Source of the DNA: Gammaproteobacteria bacterium
GTDB taxonomy: Bacteria > Pseudomonadota > Gammaproteobacteria > Pseudomonadales > Azotimanducaceae
Assembly (NCBI GenBank): GCA_009843635.1
Contig: VYDB01000012.1
Coordinates: 1-36,324, forward strand
DNA: 36,324 bases
Reading direction: 5' to 3'
Translations under genes and position numbers: made by a program
In this document: positions 8,084 through 14,773 of the stretch, piece after piece
How the letters are laid out: each line of letters opens with the position of its first letter
How positions within the stretch are numbered: the stretch's first letter is position 1
Notes under the pieces: model-generated
What the model was told of the DNA's origin: nothing
Databases searched by the model: none
What the model saw: only the letters and a program-made list of their open reading frames with translations

Positions 8084-8835
8084 GGCTGGGCGCGCTGTTG
8101 GGGCCGGTGACCGGCGAATCGGCGCCCGACCGGCTGGCCGAGCAGGCTCGAACCTACGCGGGGGAAGGGTTCGAGAGCCTGTGGTCGGCGCACGCCTTGG
8201 GCCGTGGCTTCATGCTGACCGAGCCCTTCATCGCGCTCAGCGTCGCGGCCACGGCGGCGGAGAACGTGGAGGTCGGAACGGCCGTGCTGCAAGCGCCGCT
8301 CTACCACCCGGTGGACTTGGCGCTGCGCATCTTCTCCCTACATCAGGTCTGCGGCGAGCGCCTCGTGATTGGCCTAGGAGCCGGCTCGACGCCAAGTGAC
8401 TTCGCCGCCTTGGACCGTCCCTTCGAAACCCGGTTTGTCGAGTTGCCGTCGATGATCGAGGTTCTGCGGGAGATTCTCCGCAGCGGCCGGCATGAGGGTG
8501 TTGACGTCACGCCGTGGCCCACCGTTCGCGGCGGGCCGCCGCTCTTCTTGGGTACTTGGGGGCAGGGTGTCGAGCGGGCGGCAACCGAATTCGATGGCTG
8601 GATCGCCTCGGCGCACTACCGGTCCGCGGATCAGGTCATCGCCGCTTTAGGCCGCTATCGACAAGCGGGCGGTGGACGGGCCGTGGTGTCCACCATTCAA
8701 TTGCCGCCGGGCACGGACCTCGGCGAACTCAAAGCCAAGCTCGACCGCTTTGCCGAAGCGGGTTTTGATGATGCCGTGGTGCTTATCCTGCCGGGCGGTC
8801 CTAGTCCCGAGTCAGTGCGTCAATTGGTGGATTGA
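8080..8835 (+). CDS. Luciferase-like (LLM class) flavin/F420-dependent oxidoreductase
   Basis: A 251-residue TIM-barrel protein of the bacterial luciferase-like family. The N-terminus MRLGALLGP, the VEVGTAVLQAPLYHPVDLA strand-loop and GERLVIGLGAGSTPSDFAAL are characteristic of the family. It is shorter than the usual 280-350 residues, mainly through a compact middle insertion region. Members are FMN-dependent monooxygenases or F420-dependent dehydrogenases, and the sequence does not settle which. It overlaps the upstream SDR by 4 bp, and its 3' end overlaps the convergent LLM gene at 8820 by 16 bp. Confidence 0.8.
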   Translation: MRLGALLGPVTGESAPDRLAEQARTYAGEGFESLWSAHALGRGFMLTEPFIALSVAATAAENVEVGTAVLQAPLYHPVDLALRIFSLHQVCGERLVIGLGAGSTPSDFAALDRPFETRFVELPSMIEVLREILRSGRHEGVDVTPWPTVRGGPPLFLGTWGQGVERAATEFDGWIASAHYRSADQVIAALGRYRQAGGGRAVVSTIQLPPGTDLGELKAKLDRFAEAGFDDAVVLILPGGPSPESVRQLVD

Positions 8836-9668
8836 AGGCCACCCGGAACCTCGTTCGCCGCACTCTTGAGCGTTTCGATGTGTTCGACGGCGTTGAGGCC
8901 GCCGCCGAGGGTGCGCAGGCACAGGTGGGTTAGACCCATTGCCCGCCAGCCCGACACGCGGTCCTGCCATTCGGCTTGGCGGGGGCCCACCACCGCCACG
9001 CCAGCCTCGGTGCCGATGGCTGTGGGGCTGCGGCCCGCTCTTTTGGCGGCATCGTCGATGGCGCCTTTAACAGTGGGGAAGTCCTCCGGCGAGCAGAGCA
9101 CGAACCAGCCGTTGGCGTGGGCGCCAATGCGGCGGGTAACGGCTGGCCCCGGCGTTCCCCGACCGCCGATCCAGACTGGGATGGGGCGTTGCACCGGCAG
9201 CGGACTGAGCCCCGCGCTGCTGACGCGGTCCCAGCGCCCCTGAAAGTCCACCGTATCCTCGGTCCACAGCCGCTTGAGCAGTTCAAGCTGCTCATCGCAG
9301 CGCCGCCCCCGGCTGGTGAAGTCTTGGCCTAGAGCCTCGTACTCGTCGGCGCTGCCGCCGACGCCGATGCCGAGCCGCAGGCGTCCGCCGGAGAGCCGGT
9401 CAAGCTCCGCGGCCTGCTTGGCGAACAGCGCTGTCTGCCGTGATGGCAAGACGATGACGGAGGGCACCAACTCGATCGTTTCGGTGGCTGCGGCGACCCA
9501 AGCGAGCAGCATCATGGGTTCATGCAGGTGCTTGTTGCCTTTGCGCAGCACTTGGTCGGGGACCCGCAGATGGGTGTAGCCGAGCGCCTCGGCGGTCTGG
9601 GCGAAGTCCTTGATGGCTCCGAGGTCATCCTCGAGTTCGCGCACGGGGAGGGATACGCCGATTCTCAT
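8820..9668 (-). CDS. Luciferase-like (LLM class) oxidoreductase, F420-type
   Basis: A 282-residue TIM-barrel oxidoreductase. MRIGVSLPVRELE, the LVPSVIVLPSRQTALFAKQAAELDRLS block, GGRLRLGIGVGGSADEYEALG and PVWIGGRGTP are typical of LLM proteins annotated as F420-dependent. It belongs to a minus-strand pair with the aminotransferase gene: that gene's TAA overlaps this ATG by one base (TAATG). It is not a close copy of the LLM protein encoded opposite at 8080. Confidence 0.83.
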   Translation of the reverse strand: MRIGVSLPVRELEDDLGAIKDFAQTAEALGYTHLRVPDQVLRKGNKHLHEPMMLLAWVAAATETIELVPSVIVLPSRQTALFAKQAAELDRLSGGRLRLGIGVGGSADEYEALGQDFTSRGRRCDEQLELLKRLWTEDTVDFQGRWDRVSSAGLSPLPVQRPIPVWIGGRGTPGPAVTRRIGAHANGWFVLCSPEDFPTVKGAIDDAAKRAGRSPTAIGTEAGVAVVGPRQAEWQDRVSGWRAMGLTHLCLRTLGGGLNAVEHIETLKSAANEVPGGLQSTN

Positions 9669-10843
9669 TACGCAGGTTCCTTGTCTTGCAGCCGAAACAG
9701 TGAATCAAAGCTGATCGCTTCGTTGCTGGTCCGGGCTTCGCGGATGCAACGGGCGAGGATGGGCACGCCCTCGTTGATCTGCGTTTCCGTGAGGTGACCG
9801 AAGGCTAGCCGCAGATAGGGGACGTCGGCACCCTGGTAGTGGAAGGCCGCTCCGGGCAGATAGCTTAAGCCCCGGCTGTGCGCCAGCTTGGCCAGCCGCG
9901 CCCGATCCACGTCATCGGGCAAACGCACCCAGATGAAGAGCCCGCCGACCGGGTTTGACCAGACGCAGAGGTCCGTTGCGGTCTCCTCAAGCCGTTGGCA
10001 GGTGAGGTCGCGCTTGCGCCGCAGCGGCGGGGTGGTGACCGCGGCGTGGCCGGCGATGCCGTTGCGGTAGAACTCGGCCACCACCGCAGCGGCGAAGCTG
10101 TTGCCGCCGGCGTCGTGGCGGCGGGCCAGTATGCGATCCAGCATCGGCGGCTTGGCGTATATGTAGCCAAGGCGGAAGCCTGGGGCGAGGATCTTTGAAA
10201 GGGAGCAGAGATAGATTTGGTTGGCCCCGTCGTCCAAGGCATACATCGCCGGTTCGACCGGGCCCTCGTAGTGGACATCCCCGTAACAGTTGTCCTCGAT
10301 GACCGGCACGCCGAAGCGGCGGGCGAGTTGGATCAGTTGCAGGCGCCGCTGCTTGGGCATGACGAAGCCGGTCGGGTTCTGGTAGGTGGAGATGGCGTAG
10401 ATGAACTTCGCGGTTCGGCCAGCCGCTTGCAGGCGAGTCAGAGCGTCCTCCACAGCGTCCAGCCGCATGCCGCCTTCGTCCAAGGGAATGCCCACTAAGT
10501 CCAGCTTCAGCGAACGGTAGGCGGACAGTGTGCCGGGGTAGGAGTACTCCTCAAGCAACACGGCGTCGCCGGGCTCGGTGAGCGCTTCGGCGGTAAGCGT
10601 CACCGCCTGCATCGAGCCGTTGGTGATAACGAGGTGGTCGGGATCGACTGCCACGCCTTCGCGCTCGGCCTCGCGCGCTGCCATCGCTTGGCGGAAGCCC
10701 GGATGGCCCAGCTTGCCGGGATAATCGCTTAAATGATCGCCTTCCCGTTCGATGACCTGTGCCGCCGCCGTCTTCAGGCCTTCGGTAGGGAACGTGGCCG
10801 GGTCGGATCGGCCCGTGCCGAAGTCGTACGGAATGCTGGACAT
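9668..10843 (-). CDS. PLP-dependent aminotransferase, class I/II (MocR/LysN-type domain)
   Basis: A 391-residue fold-type I PLP enzyme. Cofactor residues visible are N156 in YQNPTG, D184 and Y187 in EDNCYGD, the Schiff-base lysine K217 in SLSKILAPGFR, and R224 for a phosphate or carboxylate. The pattern resembles the alpha-aminoadipate/LysN and MocR aminotransferase domain, but there is no N-terminal DNA-binding domain in this frame. The ATG at 10843 is chosen because the sequence before it is not conserved-looking and contains repeat DNA. It is the first gene of a two-gene unit with the LLM oxidoreductase. Confidence 0.85.
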   Translation of the reverse strand: MSSIPYDFGTGRSDPATFPTEGLKTAAAQVIEREGDHLSDYPGKLGHPGFRQAMAAREAEREGVAVDPDHLVITNGSMQAVTLTAEALTEPGDAVLLEEYSYPGTLSAYRSLKLDLVGIPLDEGGMRLDAVEDALTRLQAAGRTAKFIYAISTYQNPTGFVMPKQRRLQLIQLARRFGVPVIEDNCYGDVHYEGPVEPAMYALDDGANQIYLCSLSKILAPGFRLGYIYAKPPMLDRILARRHDAGGNSFAAAVVAEFYRNGIAGHAAVTTPPLRRKRDLTCQRLEETATDLCVWSNPVGGLFIWVRLPDDVDRARLAKLAHSRGLSYLPGAAFHYQGADVPYLRLAFGHLTETQINEGVPILARCIREARTSNEAISFDSLFRLQDKEPA

Positions 10844-10886
10844 GCGCTGGCGGGTTCTCTTTGGGGCGGCGCAATTGTAGCGCACC

Positions 10887-10955
10887 GAGTTGCGGAGCAA
10901 CTCGAACGCGAACTTGCTCGCGCAGGTGCGGAGCAACTCGAACGTGCGCGCGCAC
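10887..10955. repeat. Palindromic intergenic repeats, two units
   Basis: A perfect palindromic unit GAGTTGCGGAGCAACTC lies at 10887-10903 (7-bp arms around GGA), followed by GAACG. A second unit sharing TGCGGAGCAACTCGAACG with it lies at 10927-10944, and a perfect 12-base palindrome GTGCGCGCGCAC follows at 10944-10955. The same 17-base palindrome recurs at 12904. They sit between the divergent aminotransferase and metallo-hydrolase genes and look like REP-type interspersed repeats. Confidence 0.75.
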
Positions 10956-11016
10956 TCGTGCTGCTAGGGCGATTCGGTTAACCTTTCGCCACGACACTAC
11001 TTTGGGGGAGACCAAC

Positions 11017-11961
11017 ATGCGGAGCACCATCTCCATGGCGTTGCTGTTAGCCGGTTTGGCGATTGCGCCGTCCCAGGCTCAAGCTCATGACCTGATGACG
11101 CTTGATGAGTTGATGGGCGCCTTTGGCTGGGACTTTGACAGCGCGGAGATCACCGCCGAGCAGCACGGCGATGGCCTATACGTTCTGTTCGGCCTAGGCG
11201 GCAACATCGCCGTCAGCATCGGCGAAGATGGCGTGTTGATCGTAGACGACCAGTTTCCGCAGCTAGTGCCCAAGATCGAGGCCAAGATTGCCGAACTCGG
11301 TGGCGGCGCTGTGGATTTCGCCATCAACACCCACTGGCACTTCGACCATGCGGAGGGCAACCTGGCCTTGGGCCCGCAGGGCAGTTGGCTGGTGGCCCAA
11401 GCCAATTCACGGCGGATGATGGCGGATGCCCACATCATCAACATGGTGGCGATGCAGTACGAGCAGCAGGCCTATCCGCAGGACGCCCGGCCGGCGATCA
11501 CCTTCCATGAGACGATGCAGTTCCACTTCAACGGCGAGCAAATTGACTTGCTCCACTTCGGCCCGGCGCACACCACCGGCGATACGGCGGTGATCTTCCG
11601 AGGCCGCAACGCCGTCCACTTGGGCGATGTGTTCAACAATTCGGGCTATCCCTTCATCGACGCGGACAATGGCGGCGACCTCGACGGCATGATTCACTTC
11701 TGCGCTTCGGTGCTCGCGGAAATCGACGAGGACACCACCGTCATTCCCGGCCACGGCCCGGTGACCGACTATCAGGCGCTGGTGGACTACATCCACATGC
11801 TTGAAACGGTGCGCGCGACCATCATGGACCTAATGGCGGAGGGTGCGGACCTTGAAGCGGTCTTGGAGGCCAAGCCGACGGCGCCGTTCGATGAAGCCTT
11901 CGGCGACCCGTCCGGCTTCGTCAACCGCGCCTACACCAGCTTGCAAAAGGCGGGCGGCTAA
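11017..11961 (+). CDS. Periplasmic metallo-beta-lactamase-fold hydrolase
   Basis: A 314-residue MBL-fold protein with a signal peptide (residues 1-23, ending SQAQA). The zinc ligands are clear: H106, H108, D110 and H111 in HWHFDH, then H185 in AHTTGD, D204 in HLGDVF, and H246 in PGHGP. The pattern fits the non-beta-lactamase periplasmic hydrolase/cyclase group. The substrate is unknown. The ATG at 11017 has a strong GGGGGAG ribosome site 7 bases upstream and is followed by a proper export signal. The frame stays open further upstream but only through repeat DNA. An EthD-domain gene follows after 104 bp. Confidence 0.87.
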   Translation: MRSTISMALLLAGLAIAPSQAQAHDLMTLDELMGAFGWDFDSAEITAEQHGDGLYVLFGLGGNIAVSIGEDGVLIVDDQFPQLVPKIEAKIAELGGGAVDFAINTHWHFDHAEGNLALGPQGSWLVAQANSRRMMADAHIINMVAMQYEQQAYPQDARPAITFHETMQFHFNGEQIDLLHFGPAHTTGDTAVIFRGRNAVHLGDVFNNSGYPFIDADNGGDLDGMIHFCASVLAEIDEDTTVIPGHGPVTDYQALVDYIHMLETVRATIMDLMAEGADLEAVLEAKPTAPFDEAFGDPSGFVNRAYTSLQKAGG

Positions 11962-12065
11962 CGAGGCGTTGTCCCAGGCCAGCGAGCGGACGGTCGGCGG
12001 GCGCAACAGGCCGCAAGGCCGTTGACTCAAGTGATAACCTCATCCCGCGATCAAGGAATGTAGAG

Positions 12066-12854
12066 ATGCTGCGCCTCACCTTTCTGCTGCGCAAGCAGCC
12101 GAACCTGAGCCACGACGAGTTTTACCGGTATTGGCTGGAGGAGCATGGCCCCTTGGTGGCCAGCCATGCCCGGCGGTTGGGTGTGCTGCGCTACGTGCAG
12201 GTGCATACGCTGCGTGACGAGGCGGCGCTCACCGCCGCCGCGGGCATGGCGAAGGCGCGTGGCGGCATGGAGCCGATTTATGACGGCGTTGCGGAAGCTT
12301 GGTTCGAAAGCCGCGCCGCGCTCATGGCGGCATCCTCCCCGGCTGGCCGCGCCGCCGCTGCCGCCTTGGTGGCCGATGAGGCCAAATTCATCGACCTGCC
12401 CAATTCGCCGCTATGGCTCTGTCATGAGTTTCCGCAGGTCAATCCCACACCTGAGAACCTAGTCGCCACGCCCCGCAGCGGTTTGGTCAAGCTCTACTTT
12501 CCGTTGCGCATGAGAACCGACCTGGCGCTTAGCGAGGCCCACGAGTACTGGTACGCCAGCCACGGCCCGCTGATCCGCCGCCAAGCAGCCGGATCCGGCA
12601 TTCTGCGCTACGTGCAGGTCCATCGAGTGCGCGATGAACGGCTCGACGCCGCCTTTACCAGAGCTCGGGGAACGGCGGTCGAGGCCTACGACGGCCATGC
12701 CGAACTCTGGTTCGAGCGCGCTGCCCTAGCTGGATCAACGCCGGAGCAGGTCGCGGCCGGGCGGCGGGCGGTGGCCGACGAGGCCCATTTCATCGACTTC
12801 AAGCGCTCCACCATCTGGCTCGCCAAGGAGCATGTCTTCGTCGATCACCTATAA
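12066..12854 (+). CDS. Tandem EthD-domain protein
   Basis: A 262-residue protein made of two dimeric-alpha/beta-barrel EthD domains fused head to tail (about 1-120 and 135-255). Each repeats the same landmarks: a first strand (RLTFLLRK / KLYFPLRM), then YWLEEHGPLV / YWYASHGPLI, then LRYVQVH twice, a YDG...WFE segment, a DEA(K/H)FID segment, and a final LW/IW motif. EthD proteins usually work as dimers of single domains, so the fusion probably makes a one-chain barrel pair. They often accompany oxidative degradation systems. The ribosome site AAGGAATG lies before the ATG. Confidence 0.82.
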   Translation: MLRLTFLLRKQPNLSHDEFYRYWLEEHGPLVASHARRLGVLRYVQVHTLRDEAALTAAAGMAKARGGMEPIYDGVAEAWFESRAALMAASSPAGRAAAAALVADEAKFIDLPNSPLWLCHEFPQVNPTPENLVATPRSGLVKLYFPLRMRTDLALSEAHEYWYASHGPLIRRQAAGSGILRYVQVHRVRDERLDAAFTRARGTAVEAYDGHAELWFERAALAGSTPEQVAAGRRAVADEAHFIDFKRSTIWLAKEHVFVDHL

Positions 12855-12903
12855 TCGAGATGATTGTCTTTGCGGAGATGACTTGCATGTTGCCCTTCGC
12901 GCC

Positions 12904-12944
12904 GAGTTGCGGAGCAACTCGAACGCTTCGCCGAAGGCGAAGCG
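12904..12944. repeat. Compound palindromic repeat
   Basis: This holds a third copy of the palindrome GAGTTGCGGAGCAACTC (12904-12920), continuing with GAACG as at 10887. It is fused to a second perfect hairpin at 12924-12944 (9-bp arms CGCTTCGCC and GGCGAAGCG around GAA). It is intergenic, between the EthD gene and the selenoprotein gene, about 58 bp before the latter's start. Confidence 0.75.
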
Positions 12945-13001
12945 CGTGTTGCGAACCCAAGACCCAATCTGGAAACTATGCCGACCCAAAGGGAGAAACC
13001 C

Positions 13002-13391
13002 ATGACTGCACCGACGGTTGATTGGTACTACTACCGTAGCGGCTGAACGAGCTGTGCGCGAGCCTCCAAGTTTTTGGAGGCAAGAGGCATCGAAATTGCC
13101 GAAACCGTGCCCGCCAGCCGCAAGCTGCAGCGCGCCGACGCATTGGATTTGTTGAAGAAGGCCAGCCGGGTGGCGGTCGCCAAGGGCCGCAAGCTGACCG
13201 AATTCAGCGGCGACAACATCGCCTCCGATGAAGCCGCAACCGCCATGCTGGGCACGACGGGCAATCTGCGCGCGCCGACCTTGGTGGTTGGGCGGGAGCC
13301 CTCAGCCGGGGAGCGCGAGGGGCTTGCCCCTCGCAAGAAAACACTGTTGGTGGGGTTCAACGAAGCGCTCTATTCCGAGGTTTTCGGCTAG
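13002..13391 (+). CDS. ArsC/Spx-fold selenoprotein (in-frame TGA read as selenocysteine)
   Basis: A 129-residue thioredoxin-fold protein of the ArsC-like family, predicted to be a cytosolic thiol/selenol redox enzyme. The ATG at 13002 has the ribosome site GGGAG. Codon 15 is TGA (13044-13046), placed exactly where the first cysteine of the CxxC motif belongs: RSG-U15-T-S-C18-ARASKFLEARG. The frame then stays open for 114 codons and keeps family landmarks (GNLRAPTLVVG and KTLLVGFNEALY). A SECIS-like hairpin follows the TGA. A 15-residue insert (about 98-112) encoded by a palindromic element splits the expected VVGKTLLVGF. Standard gene calling would miss the first 24 codons and the active site. 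A decayed gene with a nonsense mutation is the alternative, judged less likely. Confidence 0.82.
13062..13081 (+). promoter_or_regulatory. Bacterial SECIS element
   Basis: A perfect 8-bp hairpin: GCCTCCAA (13062-13069), loop GTTT (13070-13073), TTGGAGGC (13074-13081). The loop begins 23 nt after the TGA at 13044-13046, within the 16-37 nt spacing known for bacterial SECIS elements. The required G is in the first loop position, followed by T (U in the mRNA) as in E. coli fdhF. It lies within the coding region, as bacterial SECIS elements do, and would recruit SelB with Sec-tRNA. Confidence 0.82.
13295..13334 (-). repeat. In-frame palindromic element inside the selenoprotein gene
   Basis: A 40-bp element on the minus strand: an 8-bp perfect stem GCGAGGGG/CCCCTCGC with a 4-base loop, followed by a 20-base arm. 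It matches the element in pilW (24720-24758) at all stem bases and 19 of 20 arm bases. The loops differ (CAAG against TTC on the element strand). Here it is read antisense and adds about 15 residues (REPSAGEREGLAPRK) without breaking the frame. Confidence 0.85.
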
Positions 13392-13398
13392 TGAGGCA

Positions 13399-14178
13399 AT
13401 GACGGGAAACCGCTTGAAGGGCTGCGTCGCCATCGTCACCGGCGGCAGCACCGGCATCGGCTACGGATGCGCCAAGGCGCTCGGCGGCGCCGGTGTGCGG
13501 GTGGTCATCACCGCCCGCACCGAAGCCGACGGTCACCAAGCCGAAGCGGATTTCACCGAATTGGGCTTCGACGTGGCCTACATGCCACAGGACGTGGGCT
13601 CCGAGGCTGATTGGGAACGCATCACCGGTGAGACCCTCAAGCGCTTCGGGCGCCTCGACTTCCTAGTCAACAATGCGGGCATCTCCCATTTGAGCCCCAT
13701 TGAGGAAACCCCTGCCGAGACCCTGATGTCGCTGGTGCGGGTCAACCTGATCGGCGCTTACTACGGGCTCAAGCACTGCGTGCCGCTCATTGCTGATTCC
13801 TACGGCAAGCGCGGCTTCCCAGGCATGGCGGTCAATGTCTCCTCGGTCTTGAGCCGTACCGGCCAGGATGGCGCGAGCGCCTACTGCGCGACCAAGGGGG
13901 GCATGGCTGGCCTCAACCGGGCCTACGAGCGGATGCTCGCCGCACAGGCGCACCGGGTGCAGGTCAAGAGCCTGCTGCCGGGCTACACGATGACGCCGCA
14001 GGTGGACAAGGCCATTGGCCGCGATTCGCCGCTCGTCAATCAGCTCGCCGAGACCATCCCTCTGCGGCGTTGGGCCGAACCCGAGGAGATCGGCGACACA
14101 TTGCTGATGATGCTCGATCCTGCCATTCGACTCGAAGACCGGGAGGTGCTCGCCGATGGCGGATTCCTCGCCAGTTGA
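13399..14178 (+). CDS. SDR family oxidoreductase
   Basis: A 259-residue classical SDR: TGGSTGIG cofactor motif (about 14-21), NNAG, NVSS serine region, YCATK catalytic pair, and a PGYTMTP substrate loop before ADGG at the C-terminus. The start ATG lies 7 bp after the selenoprotein stop, with GTGAGG nearby, so the two are likely cotranscribed. Its last 23 bases overlap the start of a second SDR-like gene, suggesting translational coupling and possibly a hetero-oligomer. Confidence 0.87.
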   Translation: MTGNRLKGCVAIVTGGSTGIGYGCAKALGGAGVRVVITARTEADGHQAEADFTELGFDVAYMPQDVGSEADWERITGETLKRFGRLDFLVNNAGISHLSPIEETPAETLMSLVRVNLIGAYYGLKHCVPLIADSYGKRGFPGMAVNVSSVLSRTGQDGASAYCATKGGMAGLNRAYERMLAAQAHRVQVKSLLPGYTMTPQVDKAIGRDSPLVNQLAETIPLRRWAEPEEIGDTLLMMLDPAIRLEDREVLADGGFLAS

Positions 14179-14773
14179 CCTCCTTGGTGGCCGTACCGTT
14201 GTCCTCGCGGGAGAGCCAGGATCGCTAAATGATCAGGCGGAAGCTTGCCTTGCCGCGCTAGGCGCGCGCATCGTCAGCGTTGCCATGGACGGCGCGGTCG
14301 GCCCCGCTGTCGCTGACCTCAAGGCGGAGGTCCGAGTCCAAGCGGCACTCGAGCGGGTGGCAGCGTTCGTTGGCAGCGCCGACGCCCTCGTCTTCGTGGG
14401 CCGCGACCTGCGGGATGGCGAGGGGATCGCTGACTTCATCGAGGAGAGCATCGCCAGCTATCACTTCCACTTGAAACTGGCCAAACGCCTGCGCGTCCAA
14501 GCAGCAACCGATGTGGTGGCTCTGGCCTGGTCATCAGCTACCGGCGAGGAAGCCGCTCTAGCCGCCGACATCCGCAACGGCGCGCTACGGCAGATGAGCT
14601 TGGTCGCGGCGTCGGAAGGGGGGCCGCTCAAGCCACCGCTGCTCGCCAACGCAGTGACCGTTTCTGGCCAGCCGACCGATGAGCCATCGGCTAGCCTCAT
14701 CGCTTTGCTGGCTCGCCTACTCGCCCGGCCCCAAGGCTATGTGACGGGCACCTCGTTGGCTGTTGCGCTCTAA
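14156..14773 (+). CDS. Degenerate SDR-like protein without active site
   Basis: A 205-residue protein with an SDR-like outline. The first strand and turn (RTVVLAGEPGSLNDQAEACLAALGARIVSV) align with the Rossmann start but lack the TGxxxGxG glycines. No Y-x3-K or NNAG motif is present, and the C-terminus (LLARPQGYVTGTSLAVAL) resembles the usual YVTG-x-x-L-x-VDGG end with the last glycines lost. It probably cannot act as a dehydrogenase alone. The 23-bp overlap with the intact SDR upstream suggests a partner or regulatory subunit. The family call is inferred from outline similarity only. Confidence 0.6.
   Translation: MADSSPVDLLGGRTVVLAGEPGSLNDQAEACLAALGARIVSVAMDGAVGPAVADLKAEVRVQAALERVAAFVGSADALVFVGRDLRDGEGIADFIEESIASYHFHLKLAKRLRVQAATDVVALAWSSATGEEAALAADIRNGALRQMSLVAASEGGPLKPPLLANAVTVSGQPTDEPSASLIALLARLLARPQGYVTGTSLAVAL

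Noticed and set aside
10861-11016. An in-frame N-terminal extension of the metallo-hydrolase
   Set aside because: It is translated from palindromic repeat DNA, and a strong ribosome site plus a proper signal peptide mark the start at 11017.
12850-12855. A perfect TATAAT before the selenoprotein gene
   Set aside because: It overlaps the stop codon of the EthD gene and no -35 box is found 16-18 bp upstream, so it is not called as a promoter.
13044-13046. The TGA as a simple nonsense mutation in a decaying gene
   Set aside because: The rest of the frame is intact, the TGA is exactly at the redox cysteine position, and a correctly spaced SECIS-like hairpin follows. Kept as the main alternative.
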